64,000 nt of DNA from Jannaschia rubra (lineage in GTDB: Bacteria > Pseudomonadota > Alphaproteobacteria > Rhodobacterales > Rhodobacteraceae): contig NZ_CXPG01000022.1 in the NCBI RefSeq assembly GCF_001403735.1, positions 1 to 64,000 of the forward strand, in the 5' to 3' direction. Made by a program: the position numbers and the translations under genes. Shown here piece after piece: positions 40,452 to 49,292 of the stretch. The notes beneath the pieces were generated by a model. That model searched no databases, was not told where the DNA came from, and saw nothing but the letters and a program-made list of their open reading frames with translations. The first letter of the stretch is position 1. Each line of letters opens with the position of its first letter.

Positions 40452-40877
40452 ATGCCCCCCGACGCCGCCCCCGCCGACGCGCCGTGCGAACCGGCCCTGA
40501 ACGGCCCCGCCTTGCTCGGGATCGGGGGCGCCGGGCTGGCGGCGCTGCTGTCGGCTTCCTGCTGCGTGCTGCCGCTGGCGCTGTCGCTCGTTGGGCTGGG
40601 CGGGACATGGCTGACAGTGCTGGGCCCGTTCGTCGTCTGGCGCGTGCCGATCCTGGTCGCGGCCGGCCTCGTCCTCGCGGTCGCCTGGATCGTGATGGCC
40701 CGCCGGGGACTGCGCCGTGTCCGCCCCCGCGCCCTCGTCGTCGCGGGGCTGGCGACCGTCTCGCTCGGCCTCGCCGCGACGACGCCGCTCTGGGAGCAGG
40801 GGGCGCAGCGGGCGCTCCTCGACCTCTACTACGCGCGCCTGGATGCACGGGCGTCGGATGCGGAGGCAATGCCATGA
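40452..40877 (+). CDS. merT: MerT-type mercuric ion transporter
   Basis: This is a 141-residue inner-membrane protein. It has three hydrophobic segments, the first with the vicinal pair Cys37-Cys38 (SASCCVLPLALSLVGLGG), as in MerT. There is no MerP gene. It carries Hg(II) into the cytoplasm for reduction. The start at 40452 is the first ATG; an in-frame TTG upstream is unlikely. The stop overlaps merF (ATGA). Confidence 0.88.
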   Translation: MPPDAAPADAPCEPALNGPALLGIGGAGLAALLSASCCVLPLALSLVGLGGTWLTVLGPFVVWRVPILVAAGLVLAVAWIVMARRGLRRVRPRALVVAGLATVSLGLAATTPLWEQGAQRALLDLYYARLDARASDAEAMP

Positions 40878-41092
40878 GCGACAACAAGCTTCTCGGGATC
40901 GGGCTCGTCGGCACGGTCATCGCCGCCCTGTGCTGCTTCACGCCGGTCCTCGTCGTCCTCCTTGGCGCGGTCGGGCTGTCCGCCATGCTCGGCTGGCTCG
41001 ACTACGTGCTGCTGCCCGCGCTCGGGCTCTTCCTCCTTCTGACCCTCTACGCCCTCTGGCGGCGGAGCCGTCGCATGAAAGGCACGTCATGA
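40874..41092 (+). CDS. merF: MerF mercury transporter
   Basis: This is a 72-residue protein with two membrane helices; Cys20-Cys21 (ALCCFTPVL) is the metal pair in the first helix. Size and motif match MerF. GGAGG precedes the ATG. It overlaps merT upstream and merA downstream by 4 nt each, so the three are translationally coupled. Confidence 0.88.
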   Translation: MSDNKLLGIGLVGTVIAALCCFTPVLVVLLGAVGLSAMLGWLDYVLLPALGLFLLLTLYALWRRSRRMKGTS

Positions 41093-42495
41093 CCGATACC
41101 TACGATCTCGCCGTGATCGGCGCGGGCTCCGCCGGCTTCTCGGCCGCCATCACCGCCGCCGGGGAGGGGGCGAAGGTCGCGCTCGTCGGGCACGGCACCA
41201 TCGGGGGGACCTGCGTCAACGTCGGCTGCGTGCCGTCGAAGACGATGATCCGGGCGGCCGAGGCGCTGCACGCCGCCCGCGCCGCCGGGCGCTTTCCGGG
41301 GCTGCACGGCGAGGCCGCGCTGACCGACTGGTCCGCGCTCGTGGGGGCGAAGGACGATCTGGTCGAGACGCTGCGGCAGTCGAAGTACGCCGACCTCCTC
41401 GCCGACTACCCGAGGGTGGACTACCGCGAGAGCCGCGCGCGCCTGGGCAATGGGGGACTGGTGCTTGAGGGCGGGGATCGCCTGTCCGTCGGACGGGTCG
41501 TCATCGCCACCGGATCGCGCCCGGCCATGCCGGACGTGCCGGGCCTGGGCGACGTGCCGTTCCTCGACTCGACCGCCGCCCTCGCGCTCGAAGAACGGCC
41601 GCGGTCCCTGATCGTGATGGGCGGAGGCTACATCGGGTGCGAGCTGGCGCAGATGTTCGCCCGGCTGGGCGTGGAGGTCGCGCTCGTGACCCGCTCGCGC
41701 CTGTTGCCCGAGGCGGAGCCGGAGGTCTCGGAGGCCCTGACCCGCTACCTGCGAGACGAGGGGATCGCCGTGCATGACGGGCTGACCTACGACCGGGTGA
41801 ATCGGACGCCGGATGGCGTGGCCCTGCGCCTGCGGACGAACGCCGGCGAGGACCGGAGGCTCGCCGCGCAGCATCTCGTCGTCGCCACGGGCCGGGTGCC
41901 CAACTCGGACGGAATGGGGCTGGACGCGGCCGGCGTCGCGCTCGCCCCCCGGGGCGGGATCGAGGTCGACGACCGCCTGCGCACGACGCGGGACGGCACC
42001 TATGCGGCGGGCGACGTCACCGGCCGCGACGCCTTCGTCTACATGGCGGCCTACGGTGCCAAGCTTGCCGCGCTCAACGCGCTGAACGGCGACGCGCACC
42101 GCTACAGCAGCGAGGCGATGCCCTGGGTCGTCTTCACCGATCCGCAGGTCGCGGGCGTGGGCTTGACCGAGGCGGCGGCACGGGCCAAGGGGATCGACGT
42201 GCGCACCTCTGTGGTGCCGCTCGACCACGTGCCGCGCGCGCTCGCCGCCCGCGACACGCGCGGTCTGGTCAAGCTGGTCGCCGAGCGTGGCACAGACCGC
42301 CTGCTCGGCGCGCAGATCATCGCCCCCGAGGGCGCGGACGCGATCCAGACCATGGTGATGGCGCTCAAGGCGCGCATGACCGTGGCCGAGCTGGGCGAGA
42401 CGATCTTCCCCTACCTGACCACCGTCGAGGCCTGGAAGCTCGCCGCGCAGAGCTTCGACCAGGACGTCGCCAAGCTGTCCTGCTGCGCGGGTTGA
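41089..42495 (+). CDS. merA: Mercuric reductase
   Basis: This is a 468-residue flavoprotein. It has the FAD site GAGSAGFSAA, the redox disulfide GTCVNVGC (Cys42, Cys47), the NADPH-site region GGGYIGCELAQMF, and the C-terminal Cys465-Cys466 (LSCCAG) that hands Hg(II) to the active site. It lacks the N-terminal MerP-like domain, as many short MerA proteins do. It reduces Hg(II) to volatile Hg(0). Confidence 0.94.
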   Translation: MTDTYDLAVIGAGSAGFSAAITAAGEGAKVALVGHGTIGGTCVNVGCVPSKTMIRAAEALHAARAAGRFPGLHGEAALTDWSALVGAKDDLVETLRQSKYADLLADYPRVDYRESRARLGNGGLVLEGGDRLSVGRVVIATGSRPAMPDVPGLGDVPFLDSTAALALEERPRSLIVMGGGYIGCELAQMFARLGVEVALVTRSRLLPEAEPEVSEALTRYLRDEGIAVHDGLTYDRVNRTPDGVALRLRTNAGEDRRLAAQHLVVATGRVPNSDGMGLDAAGVALAPRGGIEVDDRLRTTRDGTYAAGDVTGRDAFVYMAAYGAKLAALNALNGDAHRYSSEAMPWVVFTDPQVAGVGLTEAAARAKGIDVRTSVVPLDHVPRALAARDTRGLVKLVAERGTDRLLGAQIIAPEGADAIQTMVMALKARMTVAELGETIFPYLTTVEAWKLAAQSFDQDVAKLSCCAG

Positions 42496-42506
42496 AGGAG
42501 AATCCA

Positions 42507-43862
42507 ATGACCAAGACGTACGATCTCGTGGTCCTCGGCGTCGGCATGGCCGGCCTCACGGCCGCCAACCGATGCGCCCGGGAGGGCTGGTCCGTCGCGG
42601 TGGTCGATCCGCTTCCCTATGGCGGCACCTGCGCGCTGCGCGGCTGCGATCCGAAGAAGATGCTGCGCCGCGGGGCCGAGGTGATCGAGGCCGCCCGCAT
42701 GATGGCAGGGCTCGGCCTGCGCGAGGGCGACCTGACGATCGACTGGGCCGAGCTGATGGCACACAAGCGCAGCTTCACCGACGCCGTGCCGGGCAAGATC
42801 GAGGGCGGTCTGGACGACAAGGGCGTGGCGACCCTGCAGGGCCCCGCCCGCTTCACGGGCGAGCGCACGCTCGACGTCGACGGCCGCGCGATCGAGGCCG
42901 GGCACGTCCTGATCGCCACGGGCCAGCGCCCGCGCGACCTGGGCGTGCCGGGGGCGGAGCTGGCGACGGACTCGACCGACTTCCTGGAGTTGGACGAGCT
43001 GCCCCGACGCATCGTGTTCGTGGGCGGCGGCTACGTGTCGATGGAGTTCGCGCACATCGCCGCACGGGCGGGCGCGGAGGTGACCGTCGCGGACAGGGGC
43101 GAACGGCCGCTGAAGGCCTTCGATCCCGACCTCGTGGACGCGCTGGTCGCGCACTCGCGCGGGGTCGGCATGCGCTTCGAGACGGGCGCCGAGCTGCTGG
43201 GGATCGAACGGCGGGGAGCGGACCTCGTGGCACGCCTCGCGCGGGCGGGCGAGGGGTTCGAGGTCGCGGCCGACCTCGTCGTGAACGGCGCGGGCCGGGT
43301 GCCCGAGATCGACGGTCTGAACCTCGACGCGGCGAATGTGGCGCACGGGCCGAAGGGCGTCACCGTGACCGAGCACCTCCGCTCGACGACGAACGAGCGC
43401 GTGTTCGCCGCCGGCGACGCCGCCGACACGGCCGGCCCGCCGCTCACGCCCGTCGCCGTGCACGAGGGCAAGGTCGCGGCCTCCAACATGATCCGCGGCG
43501 ACCGCATGGTGCCGGACTATCGCGGCGTCCCAAGCGCGGCCTTCACCTTGCCCGAGATCGTCCGCATTGGCCTGAGCGAGGATGAGGCGCGCCAAGGCGA
43601 CCGCGAGGTCCGGGTGGCGGCGAACGACACCTCCGGCTGGTACTCCAACCGCCGCGTCGGTGCATCGGTCGGCATGACCAAGGTCATCACCGACGCCGAG
43701 ACGGACGAAATCCTGGGCGTCCACCTCCTCGGGCACCACTACGCGGAGGCGGCGAACCTGTTCGGGCTGGCCATGCGCTCGGGCCTGAAAGCGCGCGATC
43801 TCAAGCGGATGATCGCCACCTACCCGACGGTCGGCTCCGACGTCGGCGCGATGCTCGGGTGA
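42507..43862 (+). CDS. FAD/NAD(P)-dependent disulfide oxidoreductase
   Basis: This is a 451-residue protein of the glutathione/mercuric reductase superfamily. It has FAD site GVGMAGLTAA, redox pair GTCALRGC, and NAD(P) site FVGGGYVSMEFAHIA. The C-terminal dimer domain has LGHHYAEAANLF, with His in the usual acid position. There is no CC tail, so it is not a second MerA. AAGGAG precedes the ATG, 11 nt after merA, and it is surely part of the mer operon. Its substrate may be a low-molecular-weight disulfide generated under mercury stress; this is inference. Confidence 0.85.
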   Translation: MTKTYDLVVLGVGMAGLTAANRCAREGWSVAVVDPLPYGGTCALRGCDPKKMLRRGAEVIEAARMMAGLGLREGDLTIDWAELMAHKRSFTDAVPGKIEGGLDDKGVATLQGPARFTGERTLDVDGRAIEAGHVLIATGQRPRDLGVPGAELATDSTDFLELDELPRRIVFVGGGYVSMEFAHIAARAGAEVTVADRGERPLKAFDPDLVDALVAHSRGVGMRFETGAELLGIERRGADLVARLARAGEGFEVAADLVVNGAGRVPEIDGLNLDAANVAHGPKGVTVTEHLRSTTNERVFAAGDAADTAGPPLTPVAVHEGKVAASNMIRGDRMVPDYRGVPSAAFTLPEIVRIGLSEDEARQGDREVRVAANDTSGWYSNRRVGASVGMTKVITDAETDEILGVHLLGHHYAEAANLFGLAMRSGLKARDLKRMIATYPTVGSDVGAMLG

Positions 43863-43911
43863 CGCGCCCCGATGCCCGATCGGGCAGGCGGCTGATGAAG
43901 GAGACGACGGC

Positions 43912-44046
43912 ATGATGACCGACGGATGCATGATGGACGGGATGGGGGCGATGATGGGCGTCATGGGGGCCGGGATGCTCCTGGTTACCCTCGTGCTCGT
44001 CGGGATCGGCTTTGGGATTGGATACGCGGTGGCCAAGCGGCGCTAG
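43912..44046 (+). CDS. 44-residue methionine-rich membrane peptide
   Basis: The gene starts at 43912 after AAGGAG. It encodes a Met-rich N-terminus (ten Met in the first 22 residues, with one Cys), one membrane helix (LLVTLVLVGIGFGIGYAV) and a KRR tail. Met-rich segments bind soft metals such as Cu(I) or Ag(I). It closes the mer operon. Similar small Met-rich peptides occur in metal islands, but I cannot name a family. Confidence 0.6.
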   Translation: MMTDGCMMDGMGAMMGVMGAGMLLVTLVLVGIGFGIGYAVAKRR

Positions 44047-44089
44047 GGCCATCAAGGCGTTCCGTTCGGACCGTTCCAACGAGTCTGCA

Positions 44090-44881
44090 TCACTGGATTA
44101 TCCCCACGAGCGGGATCAGCACGCCGAGCAGTATGGGCTGGTGCACGAGGTAGATCGCGAGGCTGTGCCGGCCGAGCCAGGCCATCCACCGCGCGGCGCG
44201 CCCATCCATCGGCCGTGCCCGAAGTGCCCAGCCCTGCACGAGGGCCAGGCGCGTGGAGGCCATGCCGAGCAGCGTCAGTCCGATCCATGGGAAGACGGGG
44301 ACGAAGTCGTTGCTGGGCGGGGGCGCGACCGCGAAGCCGGTCCATGCCAGCCAGCGCGAGTCGAACGCCGACGACGTCCAAACGAAGCCGAGGGCGTAGG
44401 CTACGAGGCCGAGCAGGGCGATGGCGGCGGTGGGCAGGCGCAGCGCAAGGGCGCCGACGAGGCTCGCCACCGCGATGGCATGCAGGATGCCGTAGTAGAC
44501 GAAGGTCTCCGGGAATGCGGCACGGGTCACGAGCGTGATGGCGAGCGCCGCCGCGAACAGCACGGCGAGGCGCCGCAGGAATGCGCGCCGCCGGAACCCG
44601 CCAGTTGACGCCAGCACTAGGCTTACCCCGACCAGCGCCATGAAGGTGCCGGCGAGCGTGCGACCGAACAGCAACCACCACGGATGGGATGCGATCCAGG
44701 CGGGGATGACGCCGAGAAAGGCGAGGTCCCAGACGAGGTGGAACAGCACCACGCCCGCGATGGCGATGCCGCGCACGACGTCGACGACGTCGAGCCGAGG
44801 GAGCGCGGACGAGCGAACGGCCGCCTCCCGCACCGACGACGCGCGAGCGCCGGCAGAGAGTTCATTGGATCGTCGGGTCAT
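44090..44881 (-). CDS. DUF1624/HGSNAT-like membrane acyltransferase
   Basis: This is a 263-residue polytopic protein. It starts a membrane domain with RLDVVDVVRGIAIAGVVLFHLVWDLAFLG (catalytic His in FHLVWD), with about seven or eight further helices, ending SLAIYLVHQPILLG. This is the heparan-alpha-glucosaminide N-acetyltransferase-like fold. It probably acetylates an envelope glycan or related sugar. An ATG at 44911 would add ten residues; neither start has a clear ribosome-binding site. It is convergent with the mer operon. Confidence 0.8.
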   Translation of the reverse strand: MTRRSNELSAGARASSVREAAVRSSALPRLDVVDVVRGIAIAGVVLFHLVWDLAFLGVIPAWIASHPWWLLFGRTLAGTFMALVGVSLVLASTGGFRRRAFLRRLAVLFAAALAITLVTRAAFPETFVYYGILHAIAVASLVGALALRLPTAAIALLGLVAYALGFVWTSSAFDSRWLAWTGFAVAPPPSNDFVPVFPWIGLTLLGMASTRLALVQGWALRARPMDGRAARWMAWLGRHSLAIYLVHQPILLGVLIPLVGIIQ

Positions 44882-44917
44882 GTCGTTCTGACGTAGCAGG
44901 CCTAAGCGCATGACGGC

Positions 44918-45304
44918 TCAGCCTGATGCGCCGGCGGCCCCGACCCCTGAAGCGGCCCAAGCGATCGCGGCCTCGCGCTCCTCCGGCGCGAAGCAGCGCA
45001 GCTCGGCGCGGGTGAGCGGGTCGCCCGCCTTTGTGGCCCATTCGATCCACGTCTCGTCGGCGACGAGCGCCACGCGCGCGAAGTCGCCTGCGTGCCGCGC
45101 GTCGAGCTTCATGTCCGCCCACAGCGCCGACGAGCTCTCGTAGCCCTCGAACGCGCCCATCAGGATCACGAGCGCCGGCCGGTCGTGCCGGGCGACCTGC
45201 CGGTCGATCCAGGCGTGCATCTCGTCCAGGTCGCGCTCGGACAGCTTGCCCGCGCATGCCAGCGCGACGACCCCCGGCGCGTCGATCGTGACGTCCTTCC
45301 ACAT
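44918..45304 (-). CDS. SpoIIAA/STAS-like protein
   Basis: This is a 128-residue cytoplasmic protein. VVALACAGKLSERDLDEMHAWIDRQVARHDRPALVILMGAFEGYESSSALWADMKLDARHAGDFARVALVAD is the pattern of the SpoIIAA-like (DUF3478) family, a STAS-type fold that may bind lipids or other hydrophobic ligands. It lies between the acyltransferase and the cation exporter on the same strand. The role in metal tolerance is unclear. Confidence 0.75.
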   Translation of the reverse strand: MWKDVTIDAPGVVALACAGKLSERDLDEMHAWIDRQVARHDRPALVILMGAFEGYESSSALWADMKLDARHAGDFARVALVADETWIEWATKAGDPLTRAELRCFAPEEREAAIAWAASGVGAAGASG

Positions 45305-45320
45305 TGTCCTTCTCCCTATC

Positions 45321-46235
45321 TCACCCGTGCCCGTAACGCTCGGCGTCCTCGTGCTTATGGTCCGAAGGCTCGAACTCCAGCGTCGAGTGCGCGATGCCGA
45401 ACCGCTCCTCCAGCCGACCCTTGATCGCGCGCTTGATGTCCTCGACCTCGTCCCAGCGAGCGTCCGGGACGACGACATGAGCGTCGAGCGCGGCCGCGTG
45501 CTCGCCCATCTGCCAGAAATGCGCGTGGTGGACCTCCGCCACGCCGTCCACCTCCTCGGCTGCCGCGATCACCGCGTCGGTGTCGACGTCCGGCGGGCTG
45601 CCCAGCATCAGCGTGCGGATCGGCCCGCCGATCTCGGTCAGCGCGAGCCAGAGGATGTAGGCAGCGATGCCGATGGTGATGGCCGGGTCCACCCAGTAGA
45701 GGTCGTAGAGCAGGATCAACGTGCCGCCCACGATCACGGCGACCGAGGCCAGCGCGTCCGACAGGTTGTGCAGGAAGAGCGCGCGGATGTTCACGCTGCC
45801 CTTCTGCATCGAGTAGGTCAGCAGCGCCGTCAGCGTGTCCACGGCAAGCGCCACGCCACCCAGGATCACCACCGTCCAGCCCGCGACCTCCGAGGGCTCG
45901 ATCCATCGCATCACGCCCTCGTAGAGGAGGTAGACGCCGATCAGGACCAGCGAAGTGTAGTTGATGAGCGCCGCCACAATCTCGACGCGGCCGTAGCCGA
46001 AGGTCATCTTCGCATCGGCCGGGCGGCGCGCGATCTTTCGCGCCCCGAAGGCGATGACCAGCGAGGCCATGTCCGAGAAGTTGTGGATGGCGTCGGCGAT
46101 CAGCGCGAGGCTGCCCGACAAGATGCCGCCCACGATCTGCGCGACGGTGAGCAAGCCGTTCGCCCAGATGGCGACGGCGACCCGGCGGTCGCCGGAGGCG
46201 GGGTCGATATGGGCGTGGCCGTGGTCGTGGGGCAT
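45321..46235 (-). CDS. czcD: CzcD-type cation diffusion facilitator
   Basis: This is a 304-residue protein. It has a His-rich N-terminus (PHDHGHAHID), six membrane segments with the metal-site motifs ALIADAIHNFSDM and ALFLHNLSDALASV (HxxxD pairs), and a cytoplasmic ferredoxin-like C-terminal domain with HHAHFWQMGEHAAALDAHVVV. It exports Zn/Cd/Co by proton exchange. It ends in another His/Asp cluster. It is in the minus-strand operon driven from 47036-47066. Confidence 0.9.
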   Translation of the reverse strand: MPHDHGHAHIDPASGDRRVAVAIWANGLLTVAQIVGGILSGSLALIADAIHNFSDMASLVIAFGARKIARRPADAKMTFGYGRVEIVAALINYTSLVLIGVYLLYEGVMRWIEPSEVAGWTVVILGGVALAVDTLTALLTYSMQKGSVNIRALFLHNLSDALASVAVIVGGTLILLYDLYWVDPAITIGIAAYILWLALTEIGGPIRTLMLGSPPDVDTDAVIAAAEEVDGVAEVHHAHFWQMGEHAAALDAHVVVPDARWDEVEDIKRAIKGRLEERFGIAHSTLEFEPSDHKHEDAERYGHG

Positions 46236-46253
46236 GACGGTTCCTCGGATGCC

Positions 46254-47006
46254 TCAGGCCGGGCGCTGCGCATGCGCGTGGCCGGGGATGGCGGGAATTC
46301 GGCCCGCCCGGATGCGGCGCACGCGGGCGTTCATCCAGTGCCGGATCGCGTGACGATAGAGCAGGCCGCGCAGGAAGCCGAAGGCCTGGCCATGGGCGGC
46401 GTAGAAGGCATCGGGCGTGTCGAAGAGACCGAGATCGTCCTCAATGCCCGTGCGCTGGATGTAGGTGTCGTCCCCGGTCCAGGCGACGGGCGGGCGCGAC
46501 AGGCAGTCCGTGCCCGCGCCGTAGCCGCAGAGCGCCTCTCGCTCGCCTCCGAACCGGTCCTGCAACGCCTTCAGGAATTCGCCGTCCAGGATGAAGCCCT
46601 CGAGGTTCACCCAGCGGCCCCCATCCGCGATCTCGACCCACGAATGCAGGATGCGGTCGGGCGCGATCGGGTAGACGGCTTCCGGCACGACGCCGCGCTG
46701 GAGCGCCTTGTGGATCGTGAAGCCGTGCAGGCGGCACGGGATGCCCAGAGCCCGCAGCAGCGCCATCAGGAGGGTGCCCTTGGTGTTGCACTGCCCGTAG
46801 CCGTCGGCGAGCACCCGGCTCGCCGGGATGTCGTCGGCGCGGTTGTAGCCGAAGGCGATCTCGTCCCGCACGAAGTCGTAGGCCGTGCCGATGCGGTCAT
46901 GCGCGGACAGGGCGCGCCAGCCGCGCGCGTCGATCAGCGCGGTGATGGCCGGATGGCCGTGATCCAGAAGCGGCGTGGCCGCGAGCAAGGGATCAGCGGG
47001 GGGCAT
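46254..47006 (-). CDS. Transglutaminase-like cysteine protein
   Basis: This is a 250-residue protein. Catalytic-type triad: Cys in DGYGQCNTKGTLL, His in RILHSWVEI, Asp further on in the GGRWVNLEG region. There is no signal peptide. Transglutaminase-like proteins are usually proteases or peptide hydrolases. A CadR/PbrR-type promoter lies directly upstream (47036-47066), so expression is probably metal-induced together with the downstream exporter. The substrate is unknown. Confidence 0.8.
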   Translation of the reverse strand: MPPADPLLAATPLLDHGHPAITALIDARGWRALSAHDRIGTAYDFVRDEIAFGYNRADDIPASRVLADGYGQCNTKGTLLMALLRALGIPCRLHGFTIHKALQRGVVPEAVYPIAPDRILHSWVEIADGGRWVNLEGFILDGEFLKALQDRFGGEREALCGYGAGTDCLSRPPVAWTGDDTYIQRTGIEDDLGLFDTPDAFYAAHGQAFGFLRGLLYRHAIRHWMNARVRRIRAGRIPAIPGHAHAQRPA

Positions 47007-47035
47007 AGGAACTCTCCTCGAATCGTCTGTCGAGG

Positions 47036-47066
47036 AGCGTAACAGCTACAGCAACTGTAGATTCAA
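47036..47066 (-). promoter_or_regulatory. MerR-family-type promoter (19-bp spacer)
   Basis: On the minus strand TTGAAT (47066-47061) and TACGCT (47041-47036) are separated by 19 bp that contain CTACAG..CTGTAG. It drives the transglutaminase-like, exporter and following genes. The regulator encoded at 48101 is the likely ligand. Confidence 0.7.
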
Positions 47067-47077
47067 GCCATGCTATT

Positions 47078-47404
47078 TCATGCACCACGCGGCGCAGCCA
47101 GGATGATCGCCGCGCCGACGAGGCAGATCATGGTGCCGATCAAATCCCACCTGTCCGGCCGTTGCCCCTCGGCCAGCCACATCCAGAGCACCGAAGCGGC
47201 AATGTAGACGCCGCCGTAGGCTGCGAAGGCGCGCCCCGCCGTCGCGGTCTCGACCTGAGCGAGCAGCCACCCGAAGATCGCGAGCGCGAGGAGGCCGGGC
47301 ACCAGCCAGAGCGGCGAGGCGCCCAGGCGCCACCACGCCCAGATGGCGAAGCAGCCGGCGATCTCGGCCAGCGCGGCCAGTGGATATGCGATCGCCGCGG
47401 GCAT
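47078..47404 (-). CDS. ynfA: YnfA/UPF0060 small membrane protein
   Basis: This is a 108-residue protein with four membrane helices. [54 protein letters not shown] are the YnfA signatures. It is a member of the small multidrug-resistance-like fold. A transport role (drugs or cations) is suspected but not settled. It lies on the minus strand upstream of the promoter at 47036, so it belongs with the exporter and regulator genes at 47425-48529. Confidence 0.88.
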   Translation of the reverse strand: MPAAIAYPLAALAEIAGCFAIWAWWRLGASPLWLVPGLLALAIFGWLLAQVETATAGRAFAAYGGVYIAASVLWMWLAEGQRPDRWDLIGTMICLVGAAIILAAPRGA

Positions 47405-47424
47405 GTCAGGCGCCGATCCGCGTC

Positions 47425-48039
47425 CTATGCATCCGGGCCGTCATGCACCGCCTTGTGGTGCTCGCCATGCGCGTCGCGCAGGATCTCGACGCCGCCCCAC
47501 GCCGCGATCGCCGCCACCGCGACGCCGACCACGAGATCGGGCCAGTTGCCGCCGAGCCAGGCCACAAGCCCGCCCGCCACGAGGATGCCGAGATTGGCCA
47601 CGAAGTCGTTGAGGCTGAACGTGTTGGCCGCGCGCACGTTCACGTCCGGGTCTTGGATGCGGCGCAGCAGGAGGACGCAGGCCAGGTTCACAGCCGCGGC
47701 GATCACTGCCATCACGATCATCACCGGGCCGAGCGGGTCGGAGCCTTCGAGGAAGCGGCGTCCGGCGTCGAATAGTATCCCGATGGCGAAGAGGATGAGG
47801 AGGCCGCCCGACACGTTCGCCGCGCCGCGCTTCCACCGGCCGGACCGGGACATCGCGAACAGGCTGAGGGCGTAGACGAAGGCGTCGGAAGTGTTGTCGA
47901 GCCCGTTGGCGATCAAGGCTGAGGAGTCGCCGAACGCACCGGTGCCGAAGAAGCCCAGTGCGATGGCGACGTTGAGGATGAGGACGATCCAGAGGATGCG
48001 CCGCTGCTGCGCGTTTTGCGGCCGGATCGCCTCGCTCAT
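47425..48039 (-). CDS. CDF-superfamily cation transporter (short)
   Basis: This is a 204-residue protein with about six membrane segments and no C-terminal domain. Metal-site patterns are [18 protein letters not shown] and [15 protein letters not shown] (DxxxD/NxxxD). It resembles the membrane domain of the CDF encoded at 61344 (NPAH/NLGIL-type helices and GNWPDLVVG versus SAWPDLIVA). GGGAGG precedes the ATG. A probable divalent metal exporter, downstream of the CadR-like regulator gene. Confidence 0.85.
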   Translation of the reverse strand: MSEAIRPQNAQQRRILWIVLILNVAIALGFFGTGAFGDSSALIANGLDNTSDAFVYALSLFAMSRSGRWKRGAANVSGGLLILFAIGILFDAGRRFLEGSDPLGPVMIVMAVIAAAVNLACVLLLRRIQDPDVNVRAANTFSLNDFVANLGILVAGGLVAWLGGNWPDLVVGVAVAAIAAWGGVEILRDAHGEHHKAVHDGPDA

Positions 48040-48100
48040 GCCGATCCTCCCGGTTCGGGGGCGAACGGGCATGGGGCCGGGACCGTTCCAGAGGCGATCC

Positions 48101-48529
48101 TCACGCCCCGATCTCCTCGTGCTGCGTCAGGCATTCGGAATGGTCCCGCAGGACCTCGAGGACCCGGCACTCAGCCACGCTGTCGCCGTCGCAGTCGTCC
48201 ACCATGCGCTTGAGCTCCTTGCGCAGCGCCCGGAGCCGCTCGATGCGAAGCTCGACCTGCCGCAACTGCCGTCGCGCGATCGCGTCGGCATCGGCACAGG
48301 GACGCGAGGGGGCGTCGGAGAGATCCAGCAACTCGCGGATCGCGTCGAGCGGGAAGCCGAGCTGGCGGGAGTGTCGGATGAAGGCAAGGCGGTCGAGGTC
48401 GGCGTCGTGGTAGCGGCGCTGGCCGCCGGACGACCGGACCGGCTCGCGCATCAGGCCGATCTGCTCGTAGTAGCGGATCGTCTGGACCTTGGTCCCGGTC
48501 CGCTTCGACAGGGTTCCGATCGTGTGCAT
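48101..48529 (-). CDS. CadR/PbrR-like MerR-family regulator
   Basis: This is a 142-residue protein. MerR-type HTH KVQTIRYYEQIGLMREPVR. Cys78, Cys113, Cys121 and Cys133 with a DCDGDSVAEC loop resemble the Cd/Pb/Zn sensors CadR and PbrR. It should control the 19-bp-spacer promoters at 47036, 48638 and perhaps 59922. It is divergent from the SCO gene. A second dyad (CTACA..TGTAG, 48546-48559) lies at its own promoter, suggesting autoregulation. Confidence 0.88.
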   Translation of the reverse strand: MHTIGTLSKRTGTKVQTIRYYEQIGLMREPVRSSGGQRRYHDADLDRLAFIRHSRQLGFPLDAIRELLDLSDAPSRPCADADAIARRQLRQVELRIERLRALRKELKRMVDDCDGDSVAECRVLEVLRDHSECLTQHEEIGA

Positions 48530-48637
48530 GGCCGCCCCTACGTCTACACTCGCTGTAGGTTCTAGGCGGTCCGATACCCGGAGGCGAGGGCGGCTTCACG
48601 GTTTCGTGACGCGATGCCGCACGGGGCGGATCGCCTC

Positions 48638-48668
48638 TTGAACCTCTACCCGCTGTAGGTCCTATCTC
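48638..48668 (+). promoter_or_regulatory. MerR-family-type promoter of the SCO/Dsb operon
   Basis: TTGAAC (48638-48643) and TATCTC (48663-48668) are separated by 19 bp containing CTAC...GTAG. It points at the gene at 48699. Confidence 0.7.
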
Positions 48669-48698
48669 CGCGCCCGAGATGATACGTTCCCTGATCCG

Positions 48699-49292
48699 AT
48701 GAAGATGGCCCGGACCATCGCCTGGTCGCTGGTCGGCTTGGCCGTGCTCGCGTTCGGCGCGTCGTGGCTGTGGACGGACCGGCGCGGGGGCGGGCCGGGT
48801 GATCCGGCGTTCGCGGCCGCGTTCGAGCTGACGGATCACTCCGGCATGATCCGCACGCAGGAGGACTTCGCGGGCCGGTGGATGCTGGTCTTCTTCGGCT
48901 TCGCGAACTGCCCGGACGTCTGCCCCACGACCCTCGCGGAGGTCGCGGCCGTCATGGACGGCCTGGACGAGGATGCCGGCCGGGTCCAGCCGCTCTTCAT
49001 CTCGATCGATCCCGAACGGGACACGCCGACCGCGCTCGCGGCGTTCGTGCCGGCCTTCGGCGCGGACATCGTCGGGCTGACCGGCACGCCGGAGCAGATC
49101 GCGCGGACGGCGGACGGCTTCCACATCTACTACGAGAAGGTCGAGGAGGCCGCGGCGCCGGGCGGCTACACGATGGGCCATTCCTCACAGCTGTTCCTCT
49201 TTGGCCCGGAGGCAGGCTACGTCCGGTCCTGGCCCTACGGCACGCTGGCCGAGGAGATCCTCGCCGACTTGAAGGAGCACCTCGCGTCATGA
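48699..49292 (+). CDS. SCO1/SenC-type copper/thiol protein
   Basis: This is a 197-residue membrane-anchored periplasmic protein. Helix at about 5-24; thioredoxin fold with CPDVCP (copper or redox Cys pair) and a later His in YTMGHSSQLFLFG. SCO proteins deliver copper to cytochrome oxidase or act as thiol reductants. It is the first gene of a seven-gene plus-strand operon with disulfide and copper functions, under a metal-type promoter. The stop overlaps dsbB (ATGA). Confidence 0.9.
   Translation: MKMARTIAWSLVGLAVLAFGASWLWTDRRGGGPGDPAFAAAFELTDHSGMIRTQEDFAGRWMLVFFGFANCPDVCPTTLAEVAAVMDGLDEDAGRVQPLFISIDPERDTPTALAAFVPAFGADIVGLTGTPEQIARTADGFHIYYEKVEEAAAPGGYTMGHSSQLFLFGPEAGYVRSWPYGTLAEEILADLKEHLAS

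Noticed and set aside
39171-42495. Complete mercury transposon
   Set aside because: A resolvase and mer genes are present, but I see no transposase and no matching terminal inverted repeats.
42507-43862. Second mercuric reductase
   Set aside because: The redox pair is present, but the C-terminal CC tail needed for Hg(II) handover is missing.
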